Origin: Jaapia argillacea MUCL 33604
Lineage: Eukaryota > Basidiomycota > Agaricomycetes > Jaapiales > Jaapiaceae
Length of the DNA stretch: 64,000 nt
Direction of reading: 5' to 3'
NCBI GenBank assembly: GCA_000697665.1
Contig: KL197728.1
Location: forward strand, 447,154 to 511,153
In this document: positions 23,335-34,545 of the stretch, one piece after another
Layout of the letters: every line of letters starts with the position of its first letter
How positions within the stretch are numbered: the first letter of the stretch is position 1
Notes under the pieces: model-generated
What the model was told of the DNA's origin: nothing
The model's database searches: none
Seen by the model: the letters and a program-made list of their open reading frames with translations, nothing else
Position numbers and translations under genes: made by a program

Positions 23335-24908
23335 ATGTCGAATCTTAGGTCCCACGCTCGGAATAATCGGGTTGTCGGAGCGCGACTACTCCCCGGCACC
23401 ACCGTCATCGCTGTCGTTTTCTTGTTGGCGAAGATTGTGACCGCCCAATCCACAAACGCTGTTTGCCTCACTCCATCCCTCCTACCGGCCGGTCTAGTAA
23501 GTGGTCTTGACTGGTATCCTCCTTGTAGGTTGGCAATTACTCACCAGGCGTCCCCCATTGGCATACTTAGTACGACAATTCCCTGCAGCAAACTCCTTGT
23601 AAAGTAGCTGCGGTCGTATGGAGTCCATGTGTTGGCTGTGTGTATTCTACTCTCGTCAAGCTTTTGACATACCCTTACATCAGTCGCGTTGAATAGCCAA
23701 CAACATTAACAACATCTCTGTGGGGGAATCCTATGCTTCCCCCACTCCCAACGGATGTGCATGCAGCTCGGTGTTCTACTCTCTTGTTTCTGCGTGCGCC
23801 TTGTGTCAGAATGGCACCACTACAACGTACGTCTCAAAGCTGGTCGTTGTGGATTGAAGTATAACTTGGTGGTGTTGGACAGGTGGTCGGCGTGGGTCAA
23901 GAACTGCACCATCACGGAGACTACTGTTGCAGGGTCAGTTCGGCCTCTTGTGCTGACGTGACTCCTGGACATTAATCATTGACAATCGTTTCAGATATCC
24001 TTACGCGTTGCCATCAGGGATCGCCGTACCTCATTGGGCATATATAGATCCGACTGTAAGTTCGTCCCGCAATAGTGTCGCCTGTTTTTTATCAATAGTC
24101 ATCGTAGATAACGGACAACTTTGATGTGGCCGCTGCCTCAACTATGGGGGGTACGTCTTCCACTGATCGCACTCGATTGTACGTGATTTAATTCTGCCTT
24201 AATCAGACACGCCGGAATCATCGTCAACAGCATCAAAATCGTCAACATCCGCGTCGTCGTCGTCGTCGTCATCATCATCATCTTCGGTTTCGTCCCAGAG
24301 TTCTAGCACTGCGGCTGTTACTGCGACAGTAACTGTGATTCCTACTCCTCACAAAACCAACGCCGGGGCTATTGCTGGAGGAGTCATCGCTGGCATCGCG
24401 GTGTTGCTGGCAGGATTCTTGTTCTGGTTCTTCAAGATGCGGCGGAGCGCGCAAGCTAACGGTACCCGCGTGGAGCATTCTACGAACCAAGACCAGGGTG
24501 TGGAAAAGGTGCAGTAATAGTCTTCCTCCATCTCACCCTTATGTGGACTCATTGCCGATCGTCACGTGACAGAGCTATCGTGATCCCGCGATTGCAGCAC
24601 CTCTACTAACAGAAGATTATGTCCACCCGTCTTCTCCAGAAAGTTCTGGATACACGCCTCCCCCCTATCAACCAGCTCAATCGCATCCTTCTCCGATTGG
24701 TCCAACGCCACACACTCCCACGTCAGCGAGTTATAGGCCGGGAGAAGCGACCTATGATGCATCGATATTATATGGAGCTGGGCCAACCGGAAACATCGGG
24801 CAGGCGCCGAATGCTTTTGTGCCGAACCCGACGATGTCAGATGGAGTTGTGGGTGGTCACGGGAGGGACTCGATGGTGCTTCCTCATCCTGGATTGCCGG
24901 AGTTATGA
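23335..24908 (+). CDS. Type I membrane protein of the cysteine-ectodomain array, member 5
   Basis: The signal peptide TTVIAVVFLLAKIVTAQ is followed by VCLTPSLLPAGL. Exon 2 encodes NSLQQTPCKVAAVVWSPCVG. Exon 3 has the signature CACSSVFYSLVSACALCQNG, then WSAWVKNCTITETTVAG, PSGIAVPHWAYIDPT and FDVAAASTMG. The stalk includes an 11-Ser run written by TCG and TCA codons. The helix is AGAIAGGVIAGIAVLLAGFL, then FFKMRRSAQ. The tail has the phrase DPAIAAPLLTEDY and Pro/Ser-rich sequence ending HPGLPEL. It resembles member 6 in the tail (GSAAPLLPHNY there), so members 5 and 6 are sister copies. Confidence 0.75.
24254..24286 (+). repeat. Polyserine codon microsatellite in the stalk of member 5
   Basis: Five TCG, four TCA, one TCT and one TCG codon in a row encode 11 serines. 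A pure trinucleotide run in frame can change length without breaking the gene, so stalk length may vary between strains. Confidence 0.85.
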
Positions 24909-25631
24909 GACGGTATTTGAGGTCGCTCTGACTTGTATGCTTATTGGATGGCTTCTATGGATGTATTTATTTTTATGGTGGATTATTGTGGTACTTTCTA
25001 TCTGCTTTTTTCGCCTCATTTGCTTATTGTTTCGAACTATTCAGGATCGGACATTTGTTGTTACATTGCACTATCAATTTTACAAGGCTGCTTCTACGGA
25101 TCCATCGTCCTCAAGTCCTCGTGTTACACTCAAAAATTGCGACGGGAAGCGTGAGATATTACACAGGATGGTTTCGTACGTCTGCTTGGCGTTTTTCATC
25201 CTTGATCGCCGTGGTCTCTCAGGTTAATGCGATGGTAAGACGGGTAAACAGACAGTTCACTCTTCAAACGATCGGAGGGTGTCAGATAATTATAAATGGG
25301 TCGAGGTCGTGCACATCAAGCGCCGAGCATTTTTATCCTGCCTCGAGGGATCGCTTTCTAACATGTTCGTTGATTCGGAGAGCTTTTCTGTGTTGTTCGC
25401 GAGAAGAGGCTTCAGTAAACGCTCGGTGACGGAGTATATCTGACAGTAAACTTCTCTGATCAGTTCTACTACCGCAGATACCCCTTCAGTTGAAATCCTA
25501 TCGCATCGCCCTCAAACATAGCCTCTGTTGTTCACATGATGCACGGTAAGGCGCTAAGATACAGAGGCCTGCTTAATATATCTGCTTGCACTAGCTAGGT
25601 GAGTACCATTGTCGGTGGCCCCTTCAGTCGC
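24909..25631. other. Intergenic, no gene seen
   Basis: Frames here run on from the member 5 tail in other phases and show no domain. It probably holds the 3' end of member 5 and the promoter of member 6. Confidence 0.4.
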
Positions 25632-27502
25632 ATGGAGGGTTACTCTCGCCTTACCTCCCTCCCGATGTTTACCCTCATTGCGATTATATTTTCTGGGCTC
25701 GCAGGGATCGGCTGTGTCTTCGCACAGACGACAAACGTGACATGTCTCAGCCCATCCTTGCTGCCCTCATCACTGGTACGTACTTTCGTTGCCTAAGTAA
25801 TGTGCCTCACCTTTGCCTACATCGCACAGTATCCGGATCAATCTTCGCCTGACCAAAATCCATGCTTTATAGTGGCTGGATTATGGGCTCAATGTGTTGG
25901 TCGTAAGTCTCCCTGGTACTACTATGACCAGGAATTATTGAAGTTGTTTGCTTGGAAGCCTGTAATGTTGACCAGATCCCGCCTGGTGAGACATACAACC
26001 CACCTTCTCCCTCGAACTGTTCGTGCAATTCGGTGTTTTATTCCCTTGTCTCGGCTTGCTCGCTTTGCCAGAACGGAACGGTGGCATCGTCAGTATATTC
26101 CCCCTTGATTTCGAGCCTATACCTGATTATGAGGATAGATTGAGTTCTTGGACAACTAATTGTTCCTCGTCGATGATGGATCAGTGAGATGAAGTCTACT
26201 CTCCAGAGAGCAAGAAATTAACACGGTTTCAATCTAGATATCCCAATCGCAATTCCTTACCAGATGGAGTGGTCGTCCCTCTTTGGGCATATCTTGAAGT
26301 TCCTGTAAGTCCATTTCATAGGTCTTCTCTTCAACTTCTGTTCTCAAGAATAGGATAGGCCAATGGATCGTTCAACGTGTCCTTTGCTTCGGCGATAATA
26401 GGTGAAAATCTACAATACAATGGCAACTATATCTTGCTTATCCCAACGCCTGCCACTGCTCAGATTCGCTTTCTACGACGACAAGCATATCTAGCACGAC
26501 GTCATCTACGACACACAGTGCCACCTCAACGACAGTCACCACTCGCACTAAGACGACTACTTCGACAACCGCCACCACATCGACAACTGCCACTACATCG
26601 ACAGCGGCGACCACGACCTCTGTGATTGTATCCGTAACAACTACTTCGACAGTGGCACCTTCACCGTCGCCAATCGTCGGGAACGTGGCTGGGGGTAATA
26701 CTACTCAGACCCCAAGCGCCACCCCTACGCCATCACCGCAGGCGAAGCCCACTGACACACGTGTCGTTGCTGGTAGCGTTGGCGCAGTCGCTGCTGTTGG
26801 TATTATAGCTGGCTGTGGGTTTTGGCTCTTAAGACGGAGAAGATCATCTTCACCAAGTCAGTTGCCTCTCACGATCACCGGCAAATCTTGCGATAGCTGA
26901 ACTACTTCATCACCACAGATCGCGGTACGCAGAAACATAGTGCTTTGCCCCAGAACGACGAGGACCAGGTGCGAATTTTAACCATTGCAGTATAACTCTA
27001 ACCGGACGGATGTCTTTGCTAGGATAATCGCGATCCGGGATCGGCAGCGCCTCTGCTTCCTCATAACTACTCGCCGCCAGCTCCCTTCGGATCCTTAGGG
27101 TACATCCCTCCCCAAGACCTCCGAGCCCCTATCCGATATACTTCACCCATTTCACTGACTCCCCCAACTCGCGGTGGCTCACGACTAACTCGTGCTTCAA
27201 ACGAGGCGACCACCACGGCAAATCCCAGCTACAACACCAACTTGAAATTACTCCACGATACGCAAGTGGACAATGCGAGCCCCACTTCGTTGTATGGCCC
27301 TGCGATGGCTGGGCACACAGTTTCTGGTGGGACCCGTTCTACGCGCACGGCCTCGAATGAATCAGGCCGGAGACGCAGCACTACGTCCCCTTTCACCTCC
27401 GGTAAAAATACTGGGACAGTACGTTCTCTTGATAATATGGCGAGTGTCGGTGTACCAGCCTCTCATCCTGGTATTCCCGAACTATACGAGCCTCCTCGAT
27501 AA
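25632..27502 (+). CDS. Type I membrane protein of the cysteine-ectodomain array, member 6
   Basis: The signal peptide is FTLIAIIFSGLAGIGCVFAQ, then CLSPSLLPSSL. Exon 2 encodes DQNPCFIVAGLWAQCVG; exon 3 has CSCNSVFYSLVSACSLCQNG; a short exon gives SSWTTNC; then PDGVVVPLWAYLEVP and FNVSFASAIIG. The stalk is the longest of the array: repeated TTTSTTAT-type blocks about 100 residues long. The helix is VAGSVGAVAAVGIIAGCGFW with RRRR. The tail (about 190 residues) is Ser/Thr/Pro-rich and ends GIPELYEPPR, recalling the LPEL end of member 5. One exon (26110-26190) is diverged and its borders are uncertain. Confidence 0.7.
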
Positions 27503-28086
27503 CGATTGGCATCCTTGGTGGACTTGGGATTGACCTGAGTGAAACAGACATCGAGGATATTGCATTAATACACGGAGGACATCCCATTGTTTCGGACTCG
27601 CACGTACCTTGGTGTGATTTGGCCTAGCATTTAATGGGATTGGACTTTAGGTATCATGTCAGCCCAGTATGTACTCATGTAGAGGGGGAAGATCATAAAC
27701 ATCGTTTTGGATACGTCGATGCACTATCTTCCCGCCGGGTCCGGGTAGACCTCTGGAAAGCAGCTACTGATACTTGAGCTGCATTTCCATCGTTGTCTGA
27801 TGAGTGATGATTCTTCAATCATTCTCAATACTTGTTGCATCCATGGGTGAAGTTGGGAATCCCGAATTCCTGGCGAAACAAGGGTTGAAACAACCATCAC
27901 GTAGAGATTCCACAGGGACATATGGGCAGATGAGGGTGGGTGAGCAATGGACATCACAAGATCGCGACGCAATATCACATTGTTGAAGACCAGAGGAAGA
28001 CTTGTCTGAGGGTGGCACATTACTATGGTATTTTCCCTTCCGCTCCACAACCTCTCGAACGAAATCCTAGTCGTTTCCACGAGATG
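27503..28086. other. Intergenic between convergent genes, no gene seen
   Basis: Contains the 3' ends of member 6 and of bL31m. Open frames at 27724-28080 show no domain. Confidence 0.4.
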
Positions 28087-28629
28087 CTACTTCGAGGATG
28101 GGGTAGGAGGAGCATTGGCATCTCCATCTCCAGTAACTGAACTCCAATCACCATCCCAATCCATCGCACCCTCCTGAGGCGAACCGAAACGTCTCTTGAA
28201 TCGACCCAGACGACCACTAGTCTCGCTCTCTTCCTCTTCGCTTTCTCCCTTCATTAATGACGAGTTCCTGCACCACACAAACACAAGAATACCACAGTGT
28301 TAAGATTCCGGGACTGAAAAAGTGTGGAGAATGTAAACGCACCAAAGTGGGTTATTCGTCAAATCCCTAGCCAACCTGATGAGAGACCTGGGAGACGTCG
28401 TCCAGTGCACGAATGTAGACCCGTCTGCGCGGATAACCTTTTGAGGGAATTGGGGGACGACCGGGTTGGGGAGTTTTCGGGCTCGGCGTTTCCAGACGTG
28501 GGTGCGTCCGTATGGGGAGGAGGATATGGGACGCGTTTGTGTGTGAGCGTTAAGACATTTTGGTGTTGCACGCGATAACGAATGGAAGGATATGTTGGAG
28601 GAGCTCGCAAGTTGGCACAGAAGGGACAT
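28087..28629 (-). CDS. Mitochondrial large-subunit ribosomal protein bL31m
   Basis: Exon 1 (28629 to about 28342) encodes an Arg/Ser-rich mitochondrial targeting region, then the bL31m core: KRRARKLPNPVVPQFPQKV, DGSTFVHWTTSPRS and RLARDLTNNPLW. A short intron splits the Trp codon; exon 2 (from 28268) continues NSSLMKG and an acidic tail ending PPTPSSK. The FPQ, DGSTF and TTSPR words and the NNPLW end are typical of fungal mitochondrial L31 (the yeast MRPL36 family). It acts in the mitochondrial ribosome. The frame is clean. Confidence 0.85.
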
Positions 28630-29175
28630 GGTGGTGGTGATCAGGTTATTTTCGAGGATGGTGAAACATAGCAGTGTAAATTACGTAATATACAAGGTCC
28701 TTGAAATATGAGCAGTTGGCTCGAGCGTTGGGCTGGTACTGTTGGTTGGATGTAGAAAGCCCATTTTTTTCACGAGCCACGACATGTTTTAGCGTTCAGG
28801 CAATGTGGGAGATTGTTCGATTGGTCCAGGTAACGTCCAGTGGAGCTGGCAGCCATTTAGATCCTAGTTAACCTTCATTGCAGTGTTTCATATCCGCACA
28901 TTCGGGTCCCACTGGTATATCTACAGCTACACAGTTTGTGCCATCCACCTTTATTCTGTTTGCACGTTCCCTGCTGCCACCCGAATCGTATGGTGGCTTC
29001 ATAACGACTGAAGTATTGAACTTTGAAGCTCAGCCTCAGACCATTTCACCAACATGACCCCTCCTCGTTTTCTTCCACAAAAGCGACGCCTGTTTCTGGA
29101 TGCTGCTCAGGCGTTCTATTCTCCACTGAAGCCACCCTTCTTTTTATTGGTTAGTTTGTGTACCGACTCCTAAGG
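28630..29175. other. Divergent intergenic region between bL31m and P450 copy 1
   Basis: 546 nt between two divergently transcribed genes, expected to carry both promoters. No coding signal was seen. Confidence 0.5.
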
Positions 29176-31221
29176 ATGGCCTCTCCGGCTTTGTCACCAC
29201 TCGAAGTGATCGTCGCAGCTCTCATTGTGCTGGGTGTCGTGAAGTCGTTCCTTCACCGAAAGCGCTCGCAATATCATCCGGGGCCACCAGGACTTCCCCT
29301 CGTTGGGAACACCTTCCAAGTCCCACCAAAGTCCTGGAACTACTTCAAAAGTCTGGGGCTCAAGTACGGTGCGTACTCCCAGTCCCTTTTCTCACTGTTT
29401 GATGCTGACTATTTGACTAGGCCCTGTCGTGCACATCTCGGTTGGAGGCGACAACGTTCTTTTGCTCAGTCGGGCGTTAGAAGCCAACGAACTCGTGAGT
29501 TCTCCATCCTTATCATGTGGAGCTCCTCCCGTTGAGGTCCTTGCAGCTCGATAAACGAAGCGCCATCTATTCATCCCGTCCTCGGTCGATATACGCGGGC
29601 AAATATCAATCGCAGGGCAAGCGCACAGTGATTATGCCATATGGCCCCACACTTAGGCGTCATAGAGCTATATTCCAACAGTTGCTCCAGACTAAATGTA
29701 TGCGTTTTGCCCTATCCATTCCGTCACCCCCTATGAACCTCGTGCCGAACTCACAGCTATTGGCGCGTACGAAATATATCAGGACGCCGGCTCAGTCAAG
29801 CTTCTACATGACATACTGACGCAACCCGATGACACATTCATGAACGTCCACCGCTTCTCCGCGTCGCTCATCTTCCAGTTGACTTATGGCCGTCGCCTGG
29901 AGGGTGACGACAAGGATCTCAAGGCCGTCCTTCGTGTACTGGAGAATTTTGTTCGAGAGATTACTCCCGGTAGTCATTTAGTCGATGCCTTGCCGATTTT
30001 GGACATCTTACCCGATTTATTGGCGCCCTGGAGGGTTAAAGCTTTGAAAGCACACGAAGAAGAGATGAAGGTGCCGACAGCCTTCTTTCAGTCTATTGAT
30101 CTTCCTCATGATGTGATTGCCCCAGCTGTACTTTCGGCTTGCAAAGGAGGTGAAGACTAAAATGGATACAGGCGGATCGAATGCGGAATGTTTTTTGGCC
30201 CATATTTGGGAAGAGCAAGAGAAACTCGACATTGATGAGAAGGAGATTGCTTACGGTGTGTCAACGTTTTACTCTCGACACCTGCCCGTATTTATACTCG
30301 AGTTGCCATCGTCTAGTTGGCGGCACAGCCTTTGAAGCAGGAACGGGGACGACAGCGGATTCAATCCTTTGGTTCCTAGCTGCAGCTCTTCTGTTTCCAG
30401 ACCCAATTCATCGCGCCCAGCAGGAGATCGACGCCATTGTGGGGGATCGAATGCCCACATTCGCCGATTTCAAGGATATGCCCTATTGTGCGGCGCTGGT
30501 GAAAGAGATCTTTAGATGGTGCCCGAGCATTCCTGGAATGCCCCACGTGAGCCAAATTAGATATCCGTTGTAGCCTGCATCTCTAAATGTTGTCGATATC
30601 TGAAGGCTTCGGATAGGGATGATAACTTTCAGGGATATCGTGTCGATAAGGGGACGGTTATTATGCCTAACATTTGGGGCATGCATCATGATGAAGAGGT
30701 ATGCGCTTTGCCTTTGTTCTCTCGTTCTCAATCATACAAATTTCGCGTCTTGCGTAGCTGTTCCCCGATAGCGAGAAGTTTGATCCATCGCGGTATCTAT
30801 GCTCCGAAAACTCTGACCCGGAGGCGCTCTCTTTCGAGGGTCTAGTAGACGGTCATTACCTTTTCGTCAGTGAAATTTACTTCGCATTTTCGAAGGGCCA
30901 ATAATCTCCTCTGGATCTGCAGGGGTTTGGTAGGAGGTAATATCCGTTGTCTCGTATAATTCCTTGATTTGGACCCTTCTATTCTTTCACAGGATATGCC
31001 CTGGGCGATACCTAGCATCCAAATCGGTGTGGCTTGCCGTCACTCGAATTTTGTGGGCTTTCAGCATTCTCCCTGTTGTTGATATCGACGGAAAACCTAT
31101 CCTACCTGATATGAGCAAGTGTTCAGGGGGTGTTACAAAGTCAGTAAAACCGAATTTACTGTGTTGGCGATGTGTGGCTGATCGCGTGGGGGATGTAGCA
31201 CTCCAGATGAATTTCCTGTGA
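29176..31221 (+). CDS. Cytochrome P450, intact copy
   Basis: A haem-thiolate monooxygenase. An N-terminal membrane anchor (EVIVAALIVLGVVKSFL) is followed by the hinge YHPGPPGLPLVGN. The I-helix reads FEAGTGTTADS, where the usual acidic residue before the Thr pair is Gly. The K-helix ExxR is EIFR, and the PERF region is FDPSRY. The haem loop FGFGRRICPGR is built from three exons, one of them only 14 nt (30923-30936, GGGTTTGGTAGGAG). About ten exons join cleanly. The layout resembles fungal P450s related to the O-methylsterigmatocystin oxidoreductase type. Substrate unknown. No secondary-metabolite core gene lies nearby. Confidence 0.85.
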
Positions 31222-32153
31222 GGCTGGTTTGTAGATCGGAGGAGAGGGCAAACACCGTCAGACAAGCCACGGAGAATGTTATCTAGAGGGACAGTTACGG
31301 CCCGTGTTCAAGCGACTGGCATTAGGAGGCGTGGCTTGCCGCGTTTAGGAGACACGAGACCGCTTTGAGCTCGAGTCTCATGGACGAACGGGCCAGGAAG
31401 AATCCTGGACAGAAGGTTGGTTTACCGGGGTTCTTGTAATTTTCTGAATCGTATGAATGTATACTAATTATAAGGCTCCTGGGAGGGATGCCAGTGTCCG
31501 TGCTGACGGAAAAGACGCGTCGCGGCGAGGTCACGTGGTGTGAGACTCGCACATCGTCGTTTATCCTCGGTTCATCCACGGATTACTCTTGGATCATTCG
31601 GACCTTCATGCTATTGCCTTGCTAGCTCACAAATCGCATAGTCACATCCCTCTGAGGCGTCAGACACCTGGTCCCACGATACTGTGACCAGGCCGTTGAA
31701 ATATACGCCCCTCCTGATGTCCTACTTGCAGCCGTCAATTCGGCTGCATGTCTTGCGCTACATTCTTTGCTCGACTAACACCGCATTCTTATTGCTATTC
31801 GAAAAGCCGCTATTAACCGTTGCTGAATTTCTCATTATTTCGACATGGCTACCGATTCCTTCGATCCACGGAATCCAGGATATCATCTGTCCAACAACCT
31901 CTCCAGCTTCGACTGTGCTTATCAACACTTGGAAAGCGGACCCGAGTGATGCAAGGTCTCATGCCACTAGTATCTTTGCCGCAGATTCTCCACCTGGCCG
32001 TACACGAGGAGACACTTGACCTGGAGACCTGTGCTCCTTCGCATTTCGTGACTCCACTTTTGCGTGGTATGATTTGTAATAAGAGATGGCGTTCTTATAT
32101 GTGTGGGGACCATCCCTCGAGAGTCTATCCTGAAACGTCTACCGACTCTTACG
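31222..32153. repeat. Spacer of the P450 tandem duplication; first 125 bp repeated at 34210-34345
   Basis: After each P450 stop the same 3' sequence follows: GGTTTGTAG, TCGGAGGAGAGGGC, AACACCGTCAG, CAAGCCACGGAGAAT, then GGCGTGGCTTG and GACACGAGAC. So the duplicated unit includes the 3' flank. The rest of the spacer shows no gene. Confidence 0.7.
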
Positions 32154-34209
32154 ATGGCTTCTCGAGCTATCACACCATTCGAGGCGATCATTGCAATCTT
32201 CATTGTGCTGGGCGTCGTGAGGTCGTACCTTCACCAAAAACGCTCGCAATATCACCCAGGGCCGCCGGGATTTCCGTTAGTCGGGAACACCTTTCAAGTT
32301 CCACAAAAGTCCTGGAACTATTTCAAAGGTCTTGGGCAAAAGTATGGTGCGAACGACCACCCCATTTTCTCGATGTTTGATGCTGACTATGTGACTAGGA
32401 CCCGTTGTGCACATCTCGATTGGAGGCGACAACGTTCTTTTGCTCAGCCGAGCGTCGGAAGCCAACGAACTCGTGAGTTCCCAATCCTTACCCTCTGGAG
32501 CTCCTCCTGTTGATACCCCTGCAGCTCGATAAACGTGGTGCCATCTATTCATCCCGTCCTCGGTCGATTTACACGGGAAAGTATCAATCGCAGGGCAGGC
32601 GTATGTTAACAATACCATATGGCCCCACCCATAGGCGTTATAGAGCTGCATTCCAACAGATGCTCCAGACTAAAGGCATGTATATATCCATATCCCCACC
32701 ACGATACCCCCTGCTAACCTTGTTTCCGAACTCATAGCTATCGGCGCGTATGAAATCTATCAAGACACCGGTTCAGTCAAGCTCCTCCATGACATCCTAA
32801 CGCGACCCAACGACACCTTCATGAACGTTCAGCGCTTCTCCGCATCGCTCATCTTCTTGCTGACTTACGGACGCCGCCTAGGCGCTGACGATAGCGATCT
32901 TAGGGCCGTTCTTCGCGTCCTTGAGAATGTCGTTAGAGAGGTTACTCCTGGTAGGCACTTAGTTGATACCTTGCCCATCTTGGACACGTTGCCGGATCTT
33001 TTGGCGCCTTGGAGAGTTAAGGCTTTGAGAGCGCATGAAGACGAGATGAAGGTTCTCACAATCTTCCTTGGGTCAATGGATGCCACTTACGATAATTGCC
33101 CTAGCTGTACCTTCGGCTTGCGAAGGAGGTGAAAGATAAAATGGATACAGGTGGATCAAATGTCGAATGTTTCGTGGCGAACCTTTGGGAAGACTAACAG
33201 AAACTCGGAATCGACGAGAAAGGGATCGCCTACCGTGCGTACACGTCTTCCTCTCGATATCTATTCATTTTGACTGTCCGCTGTCCTTCGTCTAGTTGGT
33301 GGTTCAGCCTTCGAAGCAGGGACTGGGACTACTGCGGATTCAATCCTCTGGTTCCTGGCCGCAGCTCTTCTGTTTCCGGACCCTATTCTTCGCGCCCAGC
33401 AGGAGATCGACACCGTTGTGGGGGACCGAATGCCCACATTCGCTGATTTCAAGGATATGCCTTATTGTGCCGCACTTGTGAAAGAGATCTTCAGATGGAG
33501 CCCGAGCATTACTGGAATACCTCACGTGAGCCCAGTCAACTATGCCGTCGTGTTGAGTCACTGAATGATATACTATGTGAAGGCTTTGGACAAGGATGAC
33601 GAGTTTCAGGGCTACCGCGTTGACAAGGGGACGATTATCATGCCGAACATTTGGGGTATGCATCATGATGAAGAGGTGTGTGTTTTTTGCTTTGTTCTCT
33701 CATTTTCAATGATACAAGCGTTGCATTTTCCGTAGCTGTTCCCTGATAGCGGGAAATTTGACCCATCGCGGTACCAATGTGCTGAAAACTCTGACTCAGA
33801 GTCATCCTCTTTTGACCGTCTAGTGGACGGTCATTACCTTTTCGTAAGTGGTTTCTGCCTCATCCCTTCGAATAGCACAATAATCTTTGGTGGATCTCCA
33901 GGGGTTTGGAAGGAGGTAGCGTCCCTCGCCTTACGTTATGCCTAGGTTTTCGTATTGAGCCCCCTTATATTTGCCTACAGGGTATGCCCCGGGCGATTTC
34001 TAGCATCCAAGTCGGTGTGGCTCGCCGTCACTAGAATTCTGTGGGCTTTCAACGTTCATCCCACTGTTGATATCGACGGAACCCCCATCCTACCCGATTT
34101 GAGCAAGTGTTCGGAAGGCATTACAAAGTCAGTAGAAACGAAGTTGCTATGTTGGCAATGTGTGGCTGATCGCGTTGGGAATGTAGCACTCCCGATGAAT
34201 TTCCTGTGA
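32154..34209 (+). pseudogene. Cytochrome P450, tandem copy with one nonsense codon
   Basis: This copy matches the neighbour exon by exon: anchor EAIIAIFIVLGVVRSYL, YHPGPPGFPLVGN, I-helix FEAGTGTTADS, ExxR EIFR, the 14-nt exon (33902-33915), and haem loop FGFGRRVCPGR. One in-frame TAA at 33195-33197 replaces the Gln of the neighbour's EEQEKL, in the exon before the I-helix. All visible splice sites and the rest of the frame are kept, so the loss is recent, strain-specific, or a sequencing error. Truncation here would remove the haem site, so no active enzyme is expected. Confidence 0.75.
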
Positions 34210-34545
34210 GACTGGTTTGTAGGTCGGAGGAGAGGGCGAACACCGTCAGGCAAGCCACGGAGAATATAATATACTAGGATAGACTTGCGAATCGCAGTCA
34301 AGCGATTGTCACCAGCAGGCGTGGCTTGTCGCGTCGAGGGGACACGAGACTGGACGAGAAAGGCTCCGGGGGAAATGTTAATTCAAAGGTGATGGAGACA
34401 CCGGGAGGCCGATGGAAAGGACGCGATGTGTGCCCTGGTATATGCACATATGCATCCCGTCTGATTTGGACCTTTCTAACTCACAACCTGTATATATATC
34501 ATCTATTGTCTGCTCTACCAGACGAACATCGCCGCTCAGGCATGT

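Noticed and set aside
24619-25227. A 202-codon plus-strand frame overlapping the member 5 tail
   Set aside because: Its first part is out of frame with the conserved tail of member 5 and the second part is hydrophobic by chance in T-rich 3' sequence; no start or splice support.
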